This document shows, in pieces, positions 20,503 to 30,218 of a DNA stretch of 42,139 nt. The stretch is taken from the NCBI GenBank assembly GCA_002753615.1, contig PEAO01000012.1, forward strand, positions 1 through 42,139, given 5' to 3'. Position numbers and translations under genes: made by a program. The first letter of the stretch is position 1. The number at the start of each line of letters is the position of its first letter. The notes under the pieces are model-generated. The model ran no database searches. It saw only the letters and a program-made list of their open reading frames with translations, and was not told the DNA's origin. This stretch comes from Magnetococcales bacterium DCbin2. Its GTDB lineage: Bacteria > Pseudomonadota > Magnetococcia > Magnetococcales > UBA8363.

Positions 20503-20805
20503 ACCAGAAAACCATTGTTAATTCTTGTTTGACAACCAAAGTCTATTAAGTTTTGAGATCATGGCCGCAGTGAAATATGATTTGAATAAGCACGCATGAA
20601 ACACCGGACCGAATGACCGGTATTTTACATCAAAATCATTCTAGCATACCGTTTGAATAGTATCAGGCGTTATGATGCCTATTTTTTTATTGTTTTTTCC
20701 TTTCATAGTGATTAAAATCTTTATATGATATCTATAATCGCCTGTAAGTGAATAAGGTTTGATGGGAATGATCCATGAAATCCACATCTCACATGTGAGG
20801 CAACC

Positions 20806-23800
20806 ATGACGACCAAACAGTTCCCGTCCCATAGCGTCAGCCGTGGCAACCGATATGTTCCCACGATCATAGCCCTGGAGCCGCGCATTATGTTTGATGG
20901 GGCTGGGGTAGTCGATCTGGTGGATCATGCCAACGATCCATCGGATCACCCAACTGATGCCACGGCCAAGGCGTTGATTCCCGATGTGCCTGCTCCAACC
21001 AAGGTACGGGATGCTGAGCCGAGCCAAAATGGTGGCAAAAAAGAGGTGGCCTTCATCGACACGTCGGTAGCCGATTATCAAAAACTGGTCGATGGTGTCC
21101 GTATCGGTGTTGAAATCGAATTGATTGATGGGAGACAAAGCGGACTGGCGCAAATAGCCCAATGGGCTGAGACCCACACCGGCTATGATGCCATTCATAT
21201 ACTCTCCCATGGGTCTGAGGGGGTCTTGAACCTTGGAACCGATACCGTGACCAATACCAACCTCTCCACCCCGGAGACACGGGCAAAACTGGCCGAGATC
21301 GGACACGCGCTCCATGCTGGGGGAGATATGCTATTTTATGGCTGTGATGTGGCCAAGGGGACAGAAGGACGACAGTTCATCACCGACCTGGCAATAGCGA
21401 CAGGCGCGGATGTGTCTGCTTCCACGGACAACACCGGAACGGGGGTTATCGGCGGTAACTGGACGTTGGAGGCCTACACGGGAACAATCAACATTGCAGG
21501 ACTCCATTTCGGAGAAGATTACAGTCATCTTCTTGTTGTGGATACAAAAGCGTATAACGGAACTTTGACCGCTGTCGATTATTTTAAACGGCCTTGGACG
21601 CAAGACGATATTGATAACATTTATTGGGGTAGCGTTTATGCCGGTGGGAGTGTTTCTCAAGTATCTGTTGGTGACTATAACTACGTTGCGTTTTACTTTG
21701 TTCCAGTTGAGAGTGGAAGCTTCACCCTGGAGACAACGGCAGCGAGCATGTCTGGCAGTGATACTTTCCTTGCTATCTACCAGAATTCATTTGACCCAGC
21801 CAATTCCCGGACCAATCTTTTTTTTGTAAATGATGACGCCACAAGTCAAACTAACCAACTGTCACGTATCCCCAACAAGAGCTTGACCGCTGGAACTTCT
21901 TACATTGGCGTAGTAACAACCTACACTGCGGGTGAAACCGGTACTTTCACTTTCCAAATCACCGGACCATCCGCATCGTCTGTGACTGTCACATCGGGGG
22001 TTCCTGCTGCCAACGCCGCGCCAACCCTGACCACTTTCAGTGCCGCTATCGATACCACCAACGAAGATACCCAGGTGGAGTTGACTTTGGCCGAATTGAC
22101 AGCCCAGGGGAATGAGGCCGATACGGACGGCACCGTGGATGCCTTTGTGATTCAGGCGGTCAGCACGGGAAGCTTGAAGATTGGCACCAGTGCCGGGGCG
22201 GCGACAAACTATGCCGCTGGAACCAATGAGACCATCGATGCCACCCATTACGCCTATTGGACACCGGCTCAGGATGCCAATGGTACGCTCAATGCTTTCA
22301 CGGTCAAGGCCAAGGATAATGGTGCTAGTCTCTCCACGACGGCGGTGCAAACGACCGTCAGCGTCACCGCAGTTAATGATGCACCGACTCTAACCACCTT
22401 TACCACCGTCATCGATACCACCAACGAAGACACTCAGGTGGAGTTGACTTTGACCGAATTAAAGGGGCAGGGGAATGAGGCTGATGTCGATGGCACCGTG
22501 GATGCTTTTGTGGTCCAGGCGGTCAGTACGGGAAGCTTGAAAATTGGTGCCAATGCCGGGGCAGCCACGGACTATGCCGCAGGTACCAATGAAACCATCG
22601 ATGCCACCCATAACGCCTATTGGACCCCGGCACTCAATGCCAACGGCACCCTCAATGCCTTTACAGTCAAGGCCAAAGACAACGGTACCGCGCTCTCCAG
22701 CGCGGCAGTACAGACCACCGTCTCCGCCACGGCGGTCAACGACGTTCCCACCCTGACCACCATCACCAACCTGACGGGTGCCATACAAAATTCCGCTTAT
22801 ACCATTACCTATGCCGCTCTAGCCGGGGTCGCGGATGAGGCGGATGTTGAAGGCGACACACTCTCCTTCCGTGTCGAAGCGGTCAGCCATGGGACGTTGA
22901 CCAAGGGAGGTTCGGCGGTAACACCAGGGACGACCTTGCTCTCCACGGGTGAATCGTGGGTGTGGACTCCGACGACCACGGGGACGGTTCAAGCCTTTAC
23001 CGTCAAGGCTTGGGACGGTACTGGGGCATCTTCCACGGCAATCGCTTCCAACATCGTGGTTTCTCCTCCCCCCTCTCTGACCTCGGCCACCTATGATGCA
23101 TCTACCGGCGTTCTGACGGTCACGGGGGCCGATATGACCACCGGAGATACCATCACGGTCTCCAATCTGACCATAACCGGCGATGGTGGCAATACTTACA
23201 CCTTCACCACGGCCAACGTCACCGCAACCAATGCGACAACGTTCTCCGTGACTCTCAATGCCACCGACAAGCTGAACGTCAACGGTCTCCTCAATCTGAA
23301 CGGGACCGCCTCTGCCGCGAGCCAAAACTTTTATCTGTCCGGCGCAGACGATTGGGATGCCAACGTCACTGCGGGCGACACAGCGGACAGCAACAACACC
23401 GTCACCGTGAGCAATGTCACCGCCCCGGTCATCACCAGCGCGACCTATGATATTAGTTCCGGCGCATTGGTCGTGACTGGTACCAATTTTGTCAGGAAAA
23501 GTGGTGTCACCAACGATTTTGTCGCCAACAAGGTGACTCTGACTGGGGAAGGGGGGGCAACCTATACCCTCACCGATACCGCCAATGTGGAAGTGACCAG
23601 TGCCACCACCTTGACCCTAACCTTGTCGGCGACAGACCAACTGAATGTCCACGGTTTGCTCAATAAAAATGGCACCGTTTCCGGCGACAGCACGACGTAT
23701 AACCTTGCAGCGGCGAATAGCTGGATGGCGGGTGCCACCACCGCTACCGATATTTCTGATACCACGGGCAACGGCATCACCGTCTCCAACGTGGCCACAC

Positions 23801-26800
23801 CCACCATCACGTCTGCCACCTATGATTCGGATTCTGGCGTTTTGCAGGTGGCGGGGACCAACCTTTTCAAGAAAAATGGTTCCAGTAACGATATCGACAT
23901 TTCCAAGCTTACCCTGACTGGCGGTACCGGGAACGCAACTTACACCATAACCAGTGCCTCGGACGTGGAGATCACCTCTGCCACCAGCTTTACCGTCACC
24001 CTGACCGGGGGGGACAAAACCAGCGTAGATGCCTTATTGGATCAGGTTGGCACCACCTCAGCGGGTGGCAGCACTTATAATATCGGGGCAGCGGAGGACT
24101 GGCTGGCGGCGGCAGAGACGGCGGCCAATATTGCCGATGCCACCAATGCGGTCACAGTCTCCATCTCCCCGAAGATCACCTCCGCGACGTATAACGCCAC
24201 AACCGGCGTGATGGTGGTTACGGGTACCAACATGCTTGCCAAGGCGGGGGTTACCAACGACATCAGCATTAGCAAACTGACCCTGACCGGCGAGGGTGGG
24301 GTAACCTATACGCTCACCACCTCCGATGTGGAACTAACTTCCGCAACCGAATTCAGCATCACCCTCAACGCCACCGATCTCGCGGCATTAAACCAGATTT
24401 TTAACAAAAATGGGACGGCTTCCACCGGCAGCACCACGTATAATCTTGCGGCGGCGGATGATTGGAACGCCCAGGTTACGACGGGCGATACCGCCGACGC
24501 CACCAACACCGTCACCGTCTCCAATGTTCCCACGCCAACGGTGACCAGTGCCACCTATGATGCCAACACCGGCGTTTTGGTCGTTACCGGGACCGGATTC
24601 TTGAAACTATCGGGTGCCACCAACGATATTGATATTACCAAACTGACCGTAACCGCTGAAGGGACGACGTTCACGCTGACTGCCAATACGGCCAACGTGG
24701 AAATTACTTCAGGGACCAGTTTTTCGGTCACTTTGGGTAGCACCGACAAGGCGGCACTCAATCAGATTGTCAACAAAAACGGCCTCAATTCGGTCGATAC
24801 AATCGCCTATAATCTGGCCGCCGCCGAAGATTGGGCCGCCGGGGCTGAGGGTTCGGTCAACGTGGTCGATTCGATCAACAACGCCATCACCGTCAGCAAT
24901 GTAGCCGTGCCAACGATGACCAGTGCCACCTACGATGCCAATACCGGCTCATTGGTGGTGACAGGGACGGGCTTTTTGAAGAAGTCGGGTGCCGCCAATG
25001 ATGTGGATGTCACCAAGCTTACGGTGACCGCCGAAGGGACCACCTACACTTTGACCGCCGATTCCGCCAACGTGGAAATTACTTCCGGCACCAGCTTCAC
25101 GGTGACGCTTGGTAGTACCGACAAAGCGGCACTCAATCAGATTGTCAACAAAGATGGCCTCAGTTCGGTGGATACCATCGCCTATAACTTGGCCGCCGCC
25201 GAAGATTGGGCCGTCGGGGCGGATGGAGCCGTCAATGTGGCCGATTTGGCTGGTAATGCCATCACCGTCAGCAATGTAGCCACCCCCACCATCACCAGTG
25301 CCACCTATGATGCCACGACCGGCACTCTGGTGGTTACAGGTACGGGCCTGTTTAAAAAATTTGGGGCGACCAACGACATTGTGGCCAATACATTGACGTT
25401 TACCGGTGAGGGCGGTTCTACGTACACCCTGACCGATACAGCAAATGTCGAGATCACCAGCGCAACCGCTTTCACCCTGTCCCTGTCCGCCACAGATAAA
25501 GCGGGAATCAACTTGATTGCCAACAAGGCTGGCACCACCTCTCTGAGTGCGACGACCTATAATCTTGCAGCCGCCGAAGATTGGAACGCCGGAGCGGCGG
25601 CAGCGGTGAACATCGTGGATGCCACCAATGGTGTCACGGTTTCCAATGTCCCTGTACCCACCATCACCAGTGCCACCTATAACGCCGCTACGGGTACCCT
25701 GGTGGTTACCGGAACGGGTTTTTTAAGCAAATCAGGTGCCACCAATGATGTGGATGTCACCAAGCTCACGGTGACCGCCGAAGGGACCACCTACACCTTG
25801 ACTGCGGATTCTGCCAATGTGGAAGTCACTTCAGGGACCAGCTTTTCGGTCACTTTGGGTAGCACGGATAAGGCGGCACTCAATCAGATCATGAACAAAA
25901 ATGGTCTCACTTCGGTCGATACCATCGCCTATAATCTGGCAGCCGCCGAAGATTGGGCCGCCGGGGCTGAGGGATCGGTCAACGTGGCCGATGTGATTAA
26001 CAACACCATCACCGTCAGCAATGTTGCCGTGCCGACGCTGACCAGTGCCACCTATGCCGCCAACACGGGCACCCTGGTCGTTACCGGCACCGGTTTCTTG
26101 AAAAAATCGGGGGCGACTAACGACATTGATGTGAGCAAACTGATCCTTTCCGGTGATTCTACCGCCTATACGCTAACCTCCAGCCCAGTAGAAATCACGA
26201 GTGCCACCCGTTTTACCGTTGTGTTGAACAATGCAGACAAAGCCGCTCTCTCATCCCGAATCAACAAAGAGGGGACGGCATCCACAGGATTGGTGACCTA
26301 TAATTTGGCCGCCGCCGAAGATTGGGCTGCCGGGGCCGATGCAGCGGTTGCGGTGGCGGACTTGGCAGGCAACGGCATTACCGCAGGTAGCTTCAATGTG
26401 GCCCCAACCATCGGTGGCACGCAAGCGGGTCAAACCACCAACGATGCGATCAGCGTCAATCTGTTTTCCGGCATCACGATTAATGACTTGGATGTGGGTG
26501 CTTCAGAGACGGTAACCATCACGCTAGATACCGCAGCCAAGGGGGTTTTTACCGCGGCATCATTGACCGCTTCCGGGTTTTCCACGGTCGATGGCGGATT
26601 GTCCTATACCCACACAGCCGCCACACCAGCCGATATTCAGGCAGCCATCAGGCTTTTGTCGTATCAACCCACGGTCAACCGCGCGACACCAGGATCAACC
26701 GAAACCACCACATTCACCCTCAGCGTGAGCGATGGTATCGCATCAGCGGTCACCGATGCCACCACAACCGTTGTATCCACCTCGGTGAACGATACCCCTA

Positions 26801-29772
26801 CCCTGACCGCAGCCGCTGCCACCGCACCGTTGATGGAATCGGGGGGTACTGCCAACGCGACGGTGGGCATATCGGCCTCCAGTATAATCCTGACCAAGGG
26901 GGATGTGGATGCCAACAGTACGGTCAGTTATGACACAGCTTGGCTTGGCAACCATGGCTGGCGTACCGCCGATGGTCACGCGACATGGACCAAAACCGGG
27001 ACTTACGGCACCGCCACATTCGCGGTAGCCACGGGTGTAGTCAGCTATGTTTTGGATAATGCCGATGCCGATACCCAAGCCCTCGACAGCAATCAACGTG
27101 TGACCGAAACTTTTACCGTGCGTGTCTCGGATGGCACCGCCACGCAGGATGCCAACGCGATTTTTTCCATCACAGGCAATCATGATGCTCCGGTTGGTGT
27201 CGATGACACGGCCCTTGCAGTTGAAAAAGGGGGAATCGCCAATGCCACGGCGGGCAGCCAGGCTACGGGCAATGTATTGACCAATGACACGGATGTGGAC
27301 GTGACGGGGAAAACCAAAACCGTCTCCTCCTTGCGTACCGGTACTGAGGCTGCCGCGAGCGGGGTTTCGGGAATTGCCGGTACGACCTTGGCTGGGCATT
27401 ATGGAAACCTGACTCTGAATGCCGACGGAAACTATACATATCTTGTTGATGATAATAATAAACATGTTCAGACACTGCGGATAACGGGCCAACAGGTGAT
27501 CGATGTATTTACTTATACCGTTTCCGACGCCAGTGGTCTGACCGATACCGCCCAACTCACCATCACCATTGACGGGGGCAATGATGCTCCGGTTGGTGTC
27601 GATGACACGGCCATCGCGGTTGAAAAAGGGGGAATCGCCAATGCCACGGTGGGCAGCGATGCGACGGGCAATGTATTGACCAATGACACGGATGTGGATG
27701 TCACGGGGGAGACCCAAGTCGTCGCTGCCTTGCGTACCGGTACTGAGGCTGCCGCGACTGGGGTTTCGGGAACGGTCGGTACGGCTTTGGCCGGGAGTTA
27801 TGGAAGCCTGACTCTGAATGCCAACGGCAGTTATACCTATACAGTAGATGACAATAATACATCTGTTCAAGCACTGCGGATAACGGGCCAACAGGTGACT
27901 GATGCGTTTACTTATACCGTTTCCGATGCGGGTGGTCTGACCGATACCGCCCAACTCACCATCACCATTGACGGGAGCAATGATAATCCGGTTGGGGTTG
28001 ACGACACTGCCACGGCGATTGAAAAAGGGGGAATCGCCAATGCCACGGCGGGCAGCGATGCGACGGGCAATGTATTGACCAATAACATGGATGTGGATGT
28101 TACAGGGGAAACCAAAACCGTCGTCACCTTGCGTACCGGTACTGAGGCTGCCGCAAGTGGTGTTTCGGGAACTGTCGGTATGGCTTTGGCCGGGAGTTAT
28201 GGAAGTCTGACCCTGAATGCCGACGGCAGCTATACCTATATTGTTGATGACAATAATGCAACTGTTCAGGTACTGCGGATAACGGGCCAACAGGTGACCG
28301 ACGTATTTACCTATACGGTTTCCGATGCGGGTGGTCTGACCGATACCGCCCAGCTTACGGTGACCATCGATGGTCGCAACGATGCGCCCACGTTGAAAAC
28401 CTCCATCCCCGATCAAGTCTGGACTGGCTCTGGGACGAGGGTGTTTTCGTTGGATGCCAACCTGTTTCAGGACGGTGATGACGGGGATATATTGCACTAC
28501 ACGGCGATCCAAAGCGATAATCTTGGGGCACTTCCGACTTGGCTCACATTTGATTCCGACACACGCACCTTCAGTGGCCAGCCGCCTGTAGGCGGTAGCG
28601 CGGTCGTGCGTGTTCTTGTAACGGCAACGGATCTTTCCAATGCGTTTGTGACAGGCACTTTTACGATCAAAACGGACAATCCGGCTCCACCCAGCCCCGC
28701 GCCCACGCCAGTACTGCCGCCATCACCACCATCGCCACCATCGCCACCATCGCCACCACCGCCACCACCGCCCGGTGCCAACCTAGCACCGGTAGTTACC
28801 TTTAATCCTGGAAATTCCAACCTTTCCAGTATGAACAGTGGCCCGGTAGCCCCTATCGTCACTTTTGCCTCGGCACCGACAATACTGTCAACAACGCCAG
28901 CGTCGCCGCCACCAACGCCGTCATTTTCCAGTCTGACATCGAGTTTTTCCAGTGCGTCTTCGAGTTTTTCCAGTTCACCGCTGCCATTTAGCCCACGGGT
29001 TCCCGCTGCCGCTACTCCAGCTCCTGCTGCTCCGGCACCCGCAACTGCCCCGGCTCCTGCGACTCCGGCACCCGCAACTGCCCCGGCTCCTGCGACTCCG
29101 GCACCCGCAACTGCCCCGGCTCCTGCTACCGTTCCAGTTCCTGCCGCTCCGGTTCCCGCCGCCCCAGCCACTTCGGCACCCGTTGGCGGCGGTTTTCAGG
29201 TTACTGCCTCTCCAGCCAGCGTTCCAGCAGGCCAGACGGGACTTTTCCTAGCTGACGGCATTCCCGATATTTCTTCAAACGGTGGTGGCAATGTCGATTT
29301 TTCCGTCCCCACCACCGCCTTTGCCCACACCGACGGCAATGCATCGGTGCAACTGTCGGCGCAGCAGGCGGATGGTCAAGCCCTGCCCACATGGTTAAAA
29401 TTTGATGCCGCTACCGGCAAGTTTTCCGGCACACCCCCTTCTGGAATCAAAGCCGATATCGCCATCAAGGTCTTGGCACGGGACAGCACCGGCAAGGAAG
29501 CGGTTGCGGTTTTTCACGTCAAGGTGGGTACTCCAGCCCCGAGTGGACCGCAAACCGGCGATCAAGGGGCCGAACTCCTAGAGAACCATTCCCCGTGGCT
29601 CAAAGCGGTCCGCTTGGCCTCTCTGGGGGATCGGAATGGGGAAACAGGCTCTTTGCGTGGCAAACCAAGCTTCACCCGCCAACTTGCCGCCCAGGGACGC
29701 GATGGTCTTCATGGCCGTGCCCTGATGTTGCAACGCGCCTCTGATCGGTTAGCGCGGCAACCAATCGTCTAA
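20806..29772 (+). CDS. Giant (2988 aa) LEPR-motif/DUF4347 repeat surface or exported protein
   Basis: LEPRIMFDGAG at residues 24-34; DUF4347 (HILSHGSEGVL...MLFYGCDVAKGTEG); pre-peptidase C-like domain; 9 long tandem repeats; VCBS-type repeats; putative-Ig (PTWLTFDSDTRTFSGQPP) domains; Pro-rich linkers. Confidence 0.88.
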   Translation: MTTKQFPSHSVSRGNRYVPTIIALEPRIMFDGAGVVDLVDHANDPSDHPTDATAKALIPDVPAPTKVRDAEPSQNGGKKEVAFIDTSVADYQKLVDGVRIGVEIELIDGRQSGLAQIAQWAETHTGYDAIHILSHGSEGVLNLGTDTVTNTNLSTPETRAKLAEIGHALHAGGDMLFYGCDVAKGTEGRQFITDLAIATGADVSASTDNTGTGVIGGNWTLEAYTGTINIAGLHFGEDYSHLLVVDTKAYNGTLTAVDYFKRPWTQDDIDNIYWGSVYAGGSVSQVSVGDYNYVAFYFVPVESGSFTLETTAASMSGSDTFLAIYQNSFDPANSRTNLFFVNDDATSQTNQLSRIPNKSLTAGTSYIGVVTTYTAGETGTFTFQITGPSASSVTVTSGVPAANAAPTLTTFSAAIDTTNEDTQVELTLAELTAQGNEADTDGTVDAFVIQAVSTGSLKIGTSAGAATNYAAGTNETIDATHYAYWTPAQDANGTLNAFTVKAKDNGASLSTTAVQTTVSVTAVNDAPTLTTFTTVIDTTNEDTQVELTLTELKGQGNEADVDGTVDAFVVQAVSTGSLKIGANAGAATDYAAGTNETIDATHNAYWTPALNANGTLNAFTVKAKDNGTALSSAAVQTTVSATAVNDVPTLTTITNLTGAIQNSAYTITYAALAGVADEADVEGDTLSFRVEAVSHGTLTKGGSAVTPGTTLLSTGESWVWTPTTTGTVQAFTVKAWDGTGASSTAIASNIVVSPPPSLTSATYDASTGVLTVTGADMTTGDTITVSNLTITGDGGNTYTFTTANVTATNATTFSVTLNATDKLNVNGLLNLNGTASAASQNFYLSGADDWDANVTAGDTADSNNTVTVSNVTAPVITSATYDISSGALVVTGTNFVRKSGVTNDFVANKVTLTGEGGATYTLTDTANVEVTSATTLTLTLSATDQLNVHGLLNKNGTVSGDSTTYNLAAANSWMAGATTATDISDTTGNGITVSNVATPTITSATYDSDSGVLQVAGTNLFKKNGSSNDIDISKLTLTGGTGNATYTITSASDVEITSATSFTVTLTGGDKTSVDALLDQVGTTSAGGSTYNIGAAEDWLAAAETAANIADATNAVTVSISPKITSATYNATTGVMVVTGTNMLAKAGVTNDISISKLTLTGEGGVTYTLTTSDVELTSATEFSITLNATDLAALNQIFNKNGTASTGSTTYNLAAADDWNAQVTTGDTADATNTVTVSNVPTPTVTSATYDANTGVLVVTGTGFLKLSGATNDIDITKLTVTAEGTTFTLTANTANVEITSGTSFSVTLGSTDKAALNQIVNKNGLNSVDTIAYNLAAAEDWAAGAEGSVNVVDSINNAITVSNVAVPTMTSATYDANTGSLVVTGTGFLKKSGAANDVDVTKLTVTAEGTTYTLTADSANVEITSGTSFTVTLGSTDKAALNQIVNKDGLSSVDTIAYNLAAAEDWAVGADGAVNVADLAGNAITVSNVATPTITSATYDATTGTLVVTGTGLFKKFGATNDIVANTLTFTGEGGSTYTLTDTANVEITSATAFTLSLSATDKAGINLIANKAGTTSLSATTYNLAAAEDWNAGAAAAVNIVDATNGVTVSNVPVPTITSATYNAATGTLVVTGTGFLSKSGATNDVDVTKLTVTAEGTTYTLTADSANVEVTSGTSFSVTLGSTDKAALNQIMNKNGLTSVDTIAYNLAAAEDWAAGAEGSVNVADVINNTITVSNVAVPTLTSATYAANTGTLVVTGTGFLKKSGATNDIDVSKLILSGDSTAYTLTSSPVEITSATRFTVVLNNADKAALSSRINKEGTASTGLVTYNLAAAEDWAAGADAAVAVADLAGNGITAGSFNVAPTIGGTQAGQTTNDAISVNLFSGITINDLDVGASETVTITLDTAAKGVFTAASLTASGFSTVDGGLSYTHTAATPADIQAAIRLLSYQPTVNRATPGSTETTTFTLSVSDGIASAVTDATTTVVSTSVNDTPTLTAAAATAPLMESGGTANATVGISASSIILTKGDVDANSTVSYDTAWLGNHGWRTADGHATWTKTGTYGTATFAVATGVVSYVLDNADADTQALDSNQRVTETFTVRVSDGTATQDANAIFSITGNHDAPVGVDDTALAVEKGGIANATAGSQATGNVLTNDTDVDVTGKTKTVSSLRTGTEAAASGVSGIAGTTLAGHYGNLTLNADGNYTYLVDDNNKHVQTLRITGQQVIDVFTYTVSDASGLTDTAQLTITIDGGNDAPVGVDDTAIAVEKGGIANATVGSDATGNVLTNDTDVDVTGETQVVAALRTGTEAAATGVSGTVGTALAGSYGSLTLNANGSYTYTVDDNNTSVQALRITGQQVTDAFTYTVSDAGGLTDTAQLTITIDGSNDNPVGVDDTATAIEKGGIANATAGSDATGNVLTNNMDVDVTGETKTVVTLRTGTEAAASGVSGTVGMALAGSYGSLTLNADGSYTYIVDDNNATVQVLRITGQQVTDVFTYTVSDAGGLTDTAQLTVTIDGRNDAPTLKTSIPDQVWTGSGTRVFSLDANLFQDGDDGDILHYTAIQSDNLGALPTWLTFDSDTRTFSGQPPVGGSAVVRVLVTATDLSNAFVTGTFTIKTDNPAPPSPAPTPVLPPSPPSPPSPPSPPPPPPPGANLAPVVTFNPGNSNLSSMNSGPVAPIVTFASAPTILSTTPASPPPTPSFSSLTSSFSSASSSFSSSPLPFSPRVPAAATPAPAAPAPATAPAPATPAPATAPAPATPAPATAPAPATVPVPAAPVPAAPATSAPVGGGFQVTASPASVPAGQTGLFLADGIPDISSNGGGNVDFSVPTTAFAHTDGNASVQLSAQQADGQALPTWLKFDAATGKFSGTPPSGIKADIAIKVLARDSTGKEAVAVFHVKVGTPAPSGPQTGDQGAELLENHSPWLKAVRLASLGDRNGETGSLRGKPSFTRQLAAQGRDGLHGRALMLQRASDRLARQPIV
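22018..22743 (+). repeat. Two 363-bp tandem repeats in the giant gene (a divergent third follows)
   Basis: APTLTTF(S/T)..IDTTNEDTQVELTL.EL..QGNEAD.DGTVDAFV.QAVSTGSLKIG... repeated at 22018 and 22381. Confidence 0.85.
23077..26400 (+). repeat. Nine tandem ~118-125 aa (~354-375 bp) repeats in the giant gene
   Basis: Units starting at 23077, 23431, 23806, 24175, 24541, 24916, 25291, 25663, 26038 with consensus TSATYDANTGxLVVTGTGFLKKSGATNDIDVxKLTxTxEGxTYTLTxxxxVEITSxTxFxVTLxxxDKAALNxIxNKxGxxSxxxxxYNLAAAEDWxAG. Confidence 0.9.
27187..28383 (+). repeat. Three 399-bp tandem VCBS-type repeats
   Basis: VGVDDTAxAxEKGGIANATxGSxATGNVLTNxxDVDVTGxT...LTLNAxGxYTYxVDDNN...LRITGQQVxDxFTYTVSDAxGLTDTAQLTxTIDG, units at 27187, 27586, 27985. 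Confidence 0.9.
28723..28770 (+). repeat. 9-bp (ccaccatcg) tandem repeat encoding a PSPPSPP linker
   Basis: ccatcaccaccatcgccaccatcgccaccatcgccaccaccgccacc. Confidence 0.8.
29032..29130 (+). repeat. 33-bp tandem repeat x3 encoding PATAPAPATPA
   Basis: ccggcacccgcaactgccccggctcctgcgact repeated at 29032, 29065 and 29098 (last unit diverges at its end). Confidence 0.85.
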
Positions 29773-29790
29773 GTTTTGAGCGTAACGTTC

Positions 29791-30110
29791 GTAAGTGCCG
29801 AACGAACCCCGTTCTCAAGGCGACTTGCTTTTTTCCGATTTTTTTGGACGTTCCAGGGAAGAAGAGCTTCAAAATCCTCAACAACAGTGGCGTTTGGAAT
29901 TTCGCTGAAAACCTTGCGGAGATAAACGTTGGATTCCAGGCATGAGGCTTTGGCGGTTTCGATGAGGCTATAGAGGTTGGCCGAGGCTTTCCCTGGACCG
30001 TTGTAGAACTGATTCCATCCGGTAGAGTGGAAGACCATCAGCATTCTGGAAGTCTGCGAGAAAGGCCAACATTCCCGCTGAAGCCAACGGCTTGGGAATG
30101 GGCTGGCGCG
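29791..30110 (-). mobile_element. IS66-family transposase C-terminal remnant with one putative IS end
   Basis: GKASANLYSLIETAKASCLESNVYLRKVFSEIPNATVVEDFEALLPWNV; 5'-GTAAGTGCCGAACGAACCCCG at 29791 resembles an IS66 terminal repeat. Confidence 0.7.
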
Positions 30111-30218
30111 GCGTCTTAGCACCCTGATGGCAATGGGGCACCCATCTGTAAATATCCCCCGGCAGAGCCAGGAGCCTTATTTTGTGAGCCGATCAAAGCG
30201 GCCTTTGGGGTCGCTAAC

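Noticed and set aside
20529-20557. TTGACA upstream of the giant gene as its promoter
   Set aside because: The -35 is good but no convincing -10 at 16-18 nt spacing; not listed as a feature.
23077-28383. CRISPR-like regular repeats
   Set aside because: Units are hundreds of bp, in-frame and protein coding with no short conserved repeat/spacer structure.
26743-28512. 589-aa minus-strand ORF
   Set aside because: Exactly antisense to the VCBS repeats of the giant gene; its internal repetition mirrors the sense repeats. Read as a composition/repeat artefact.
28497-29171. Gly/Ala-rich 224-aa minus-strand ORF
   Set aside because: Antisense shadow of the Pro/Ala linker repeats; low complexity with no domain signal.
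28952-29251. Leu/Arg/Pro-rich plus-strand alternate-frame ORF
   Set aside because: Out-of-frame reading of the 33-bp repeats inside the giant gene.
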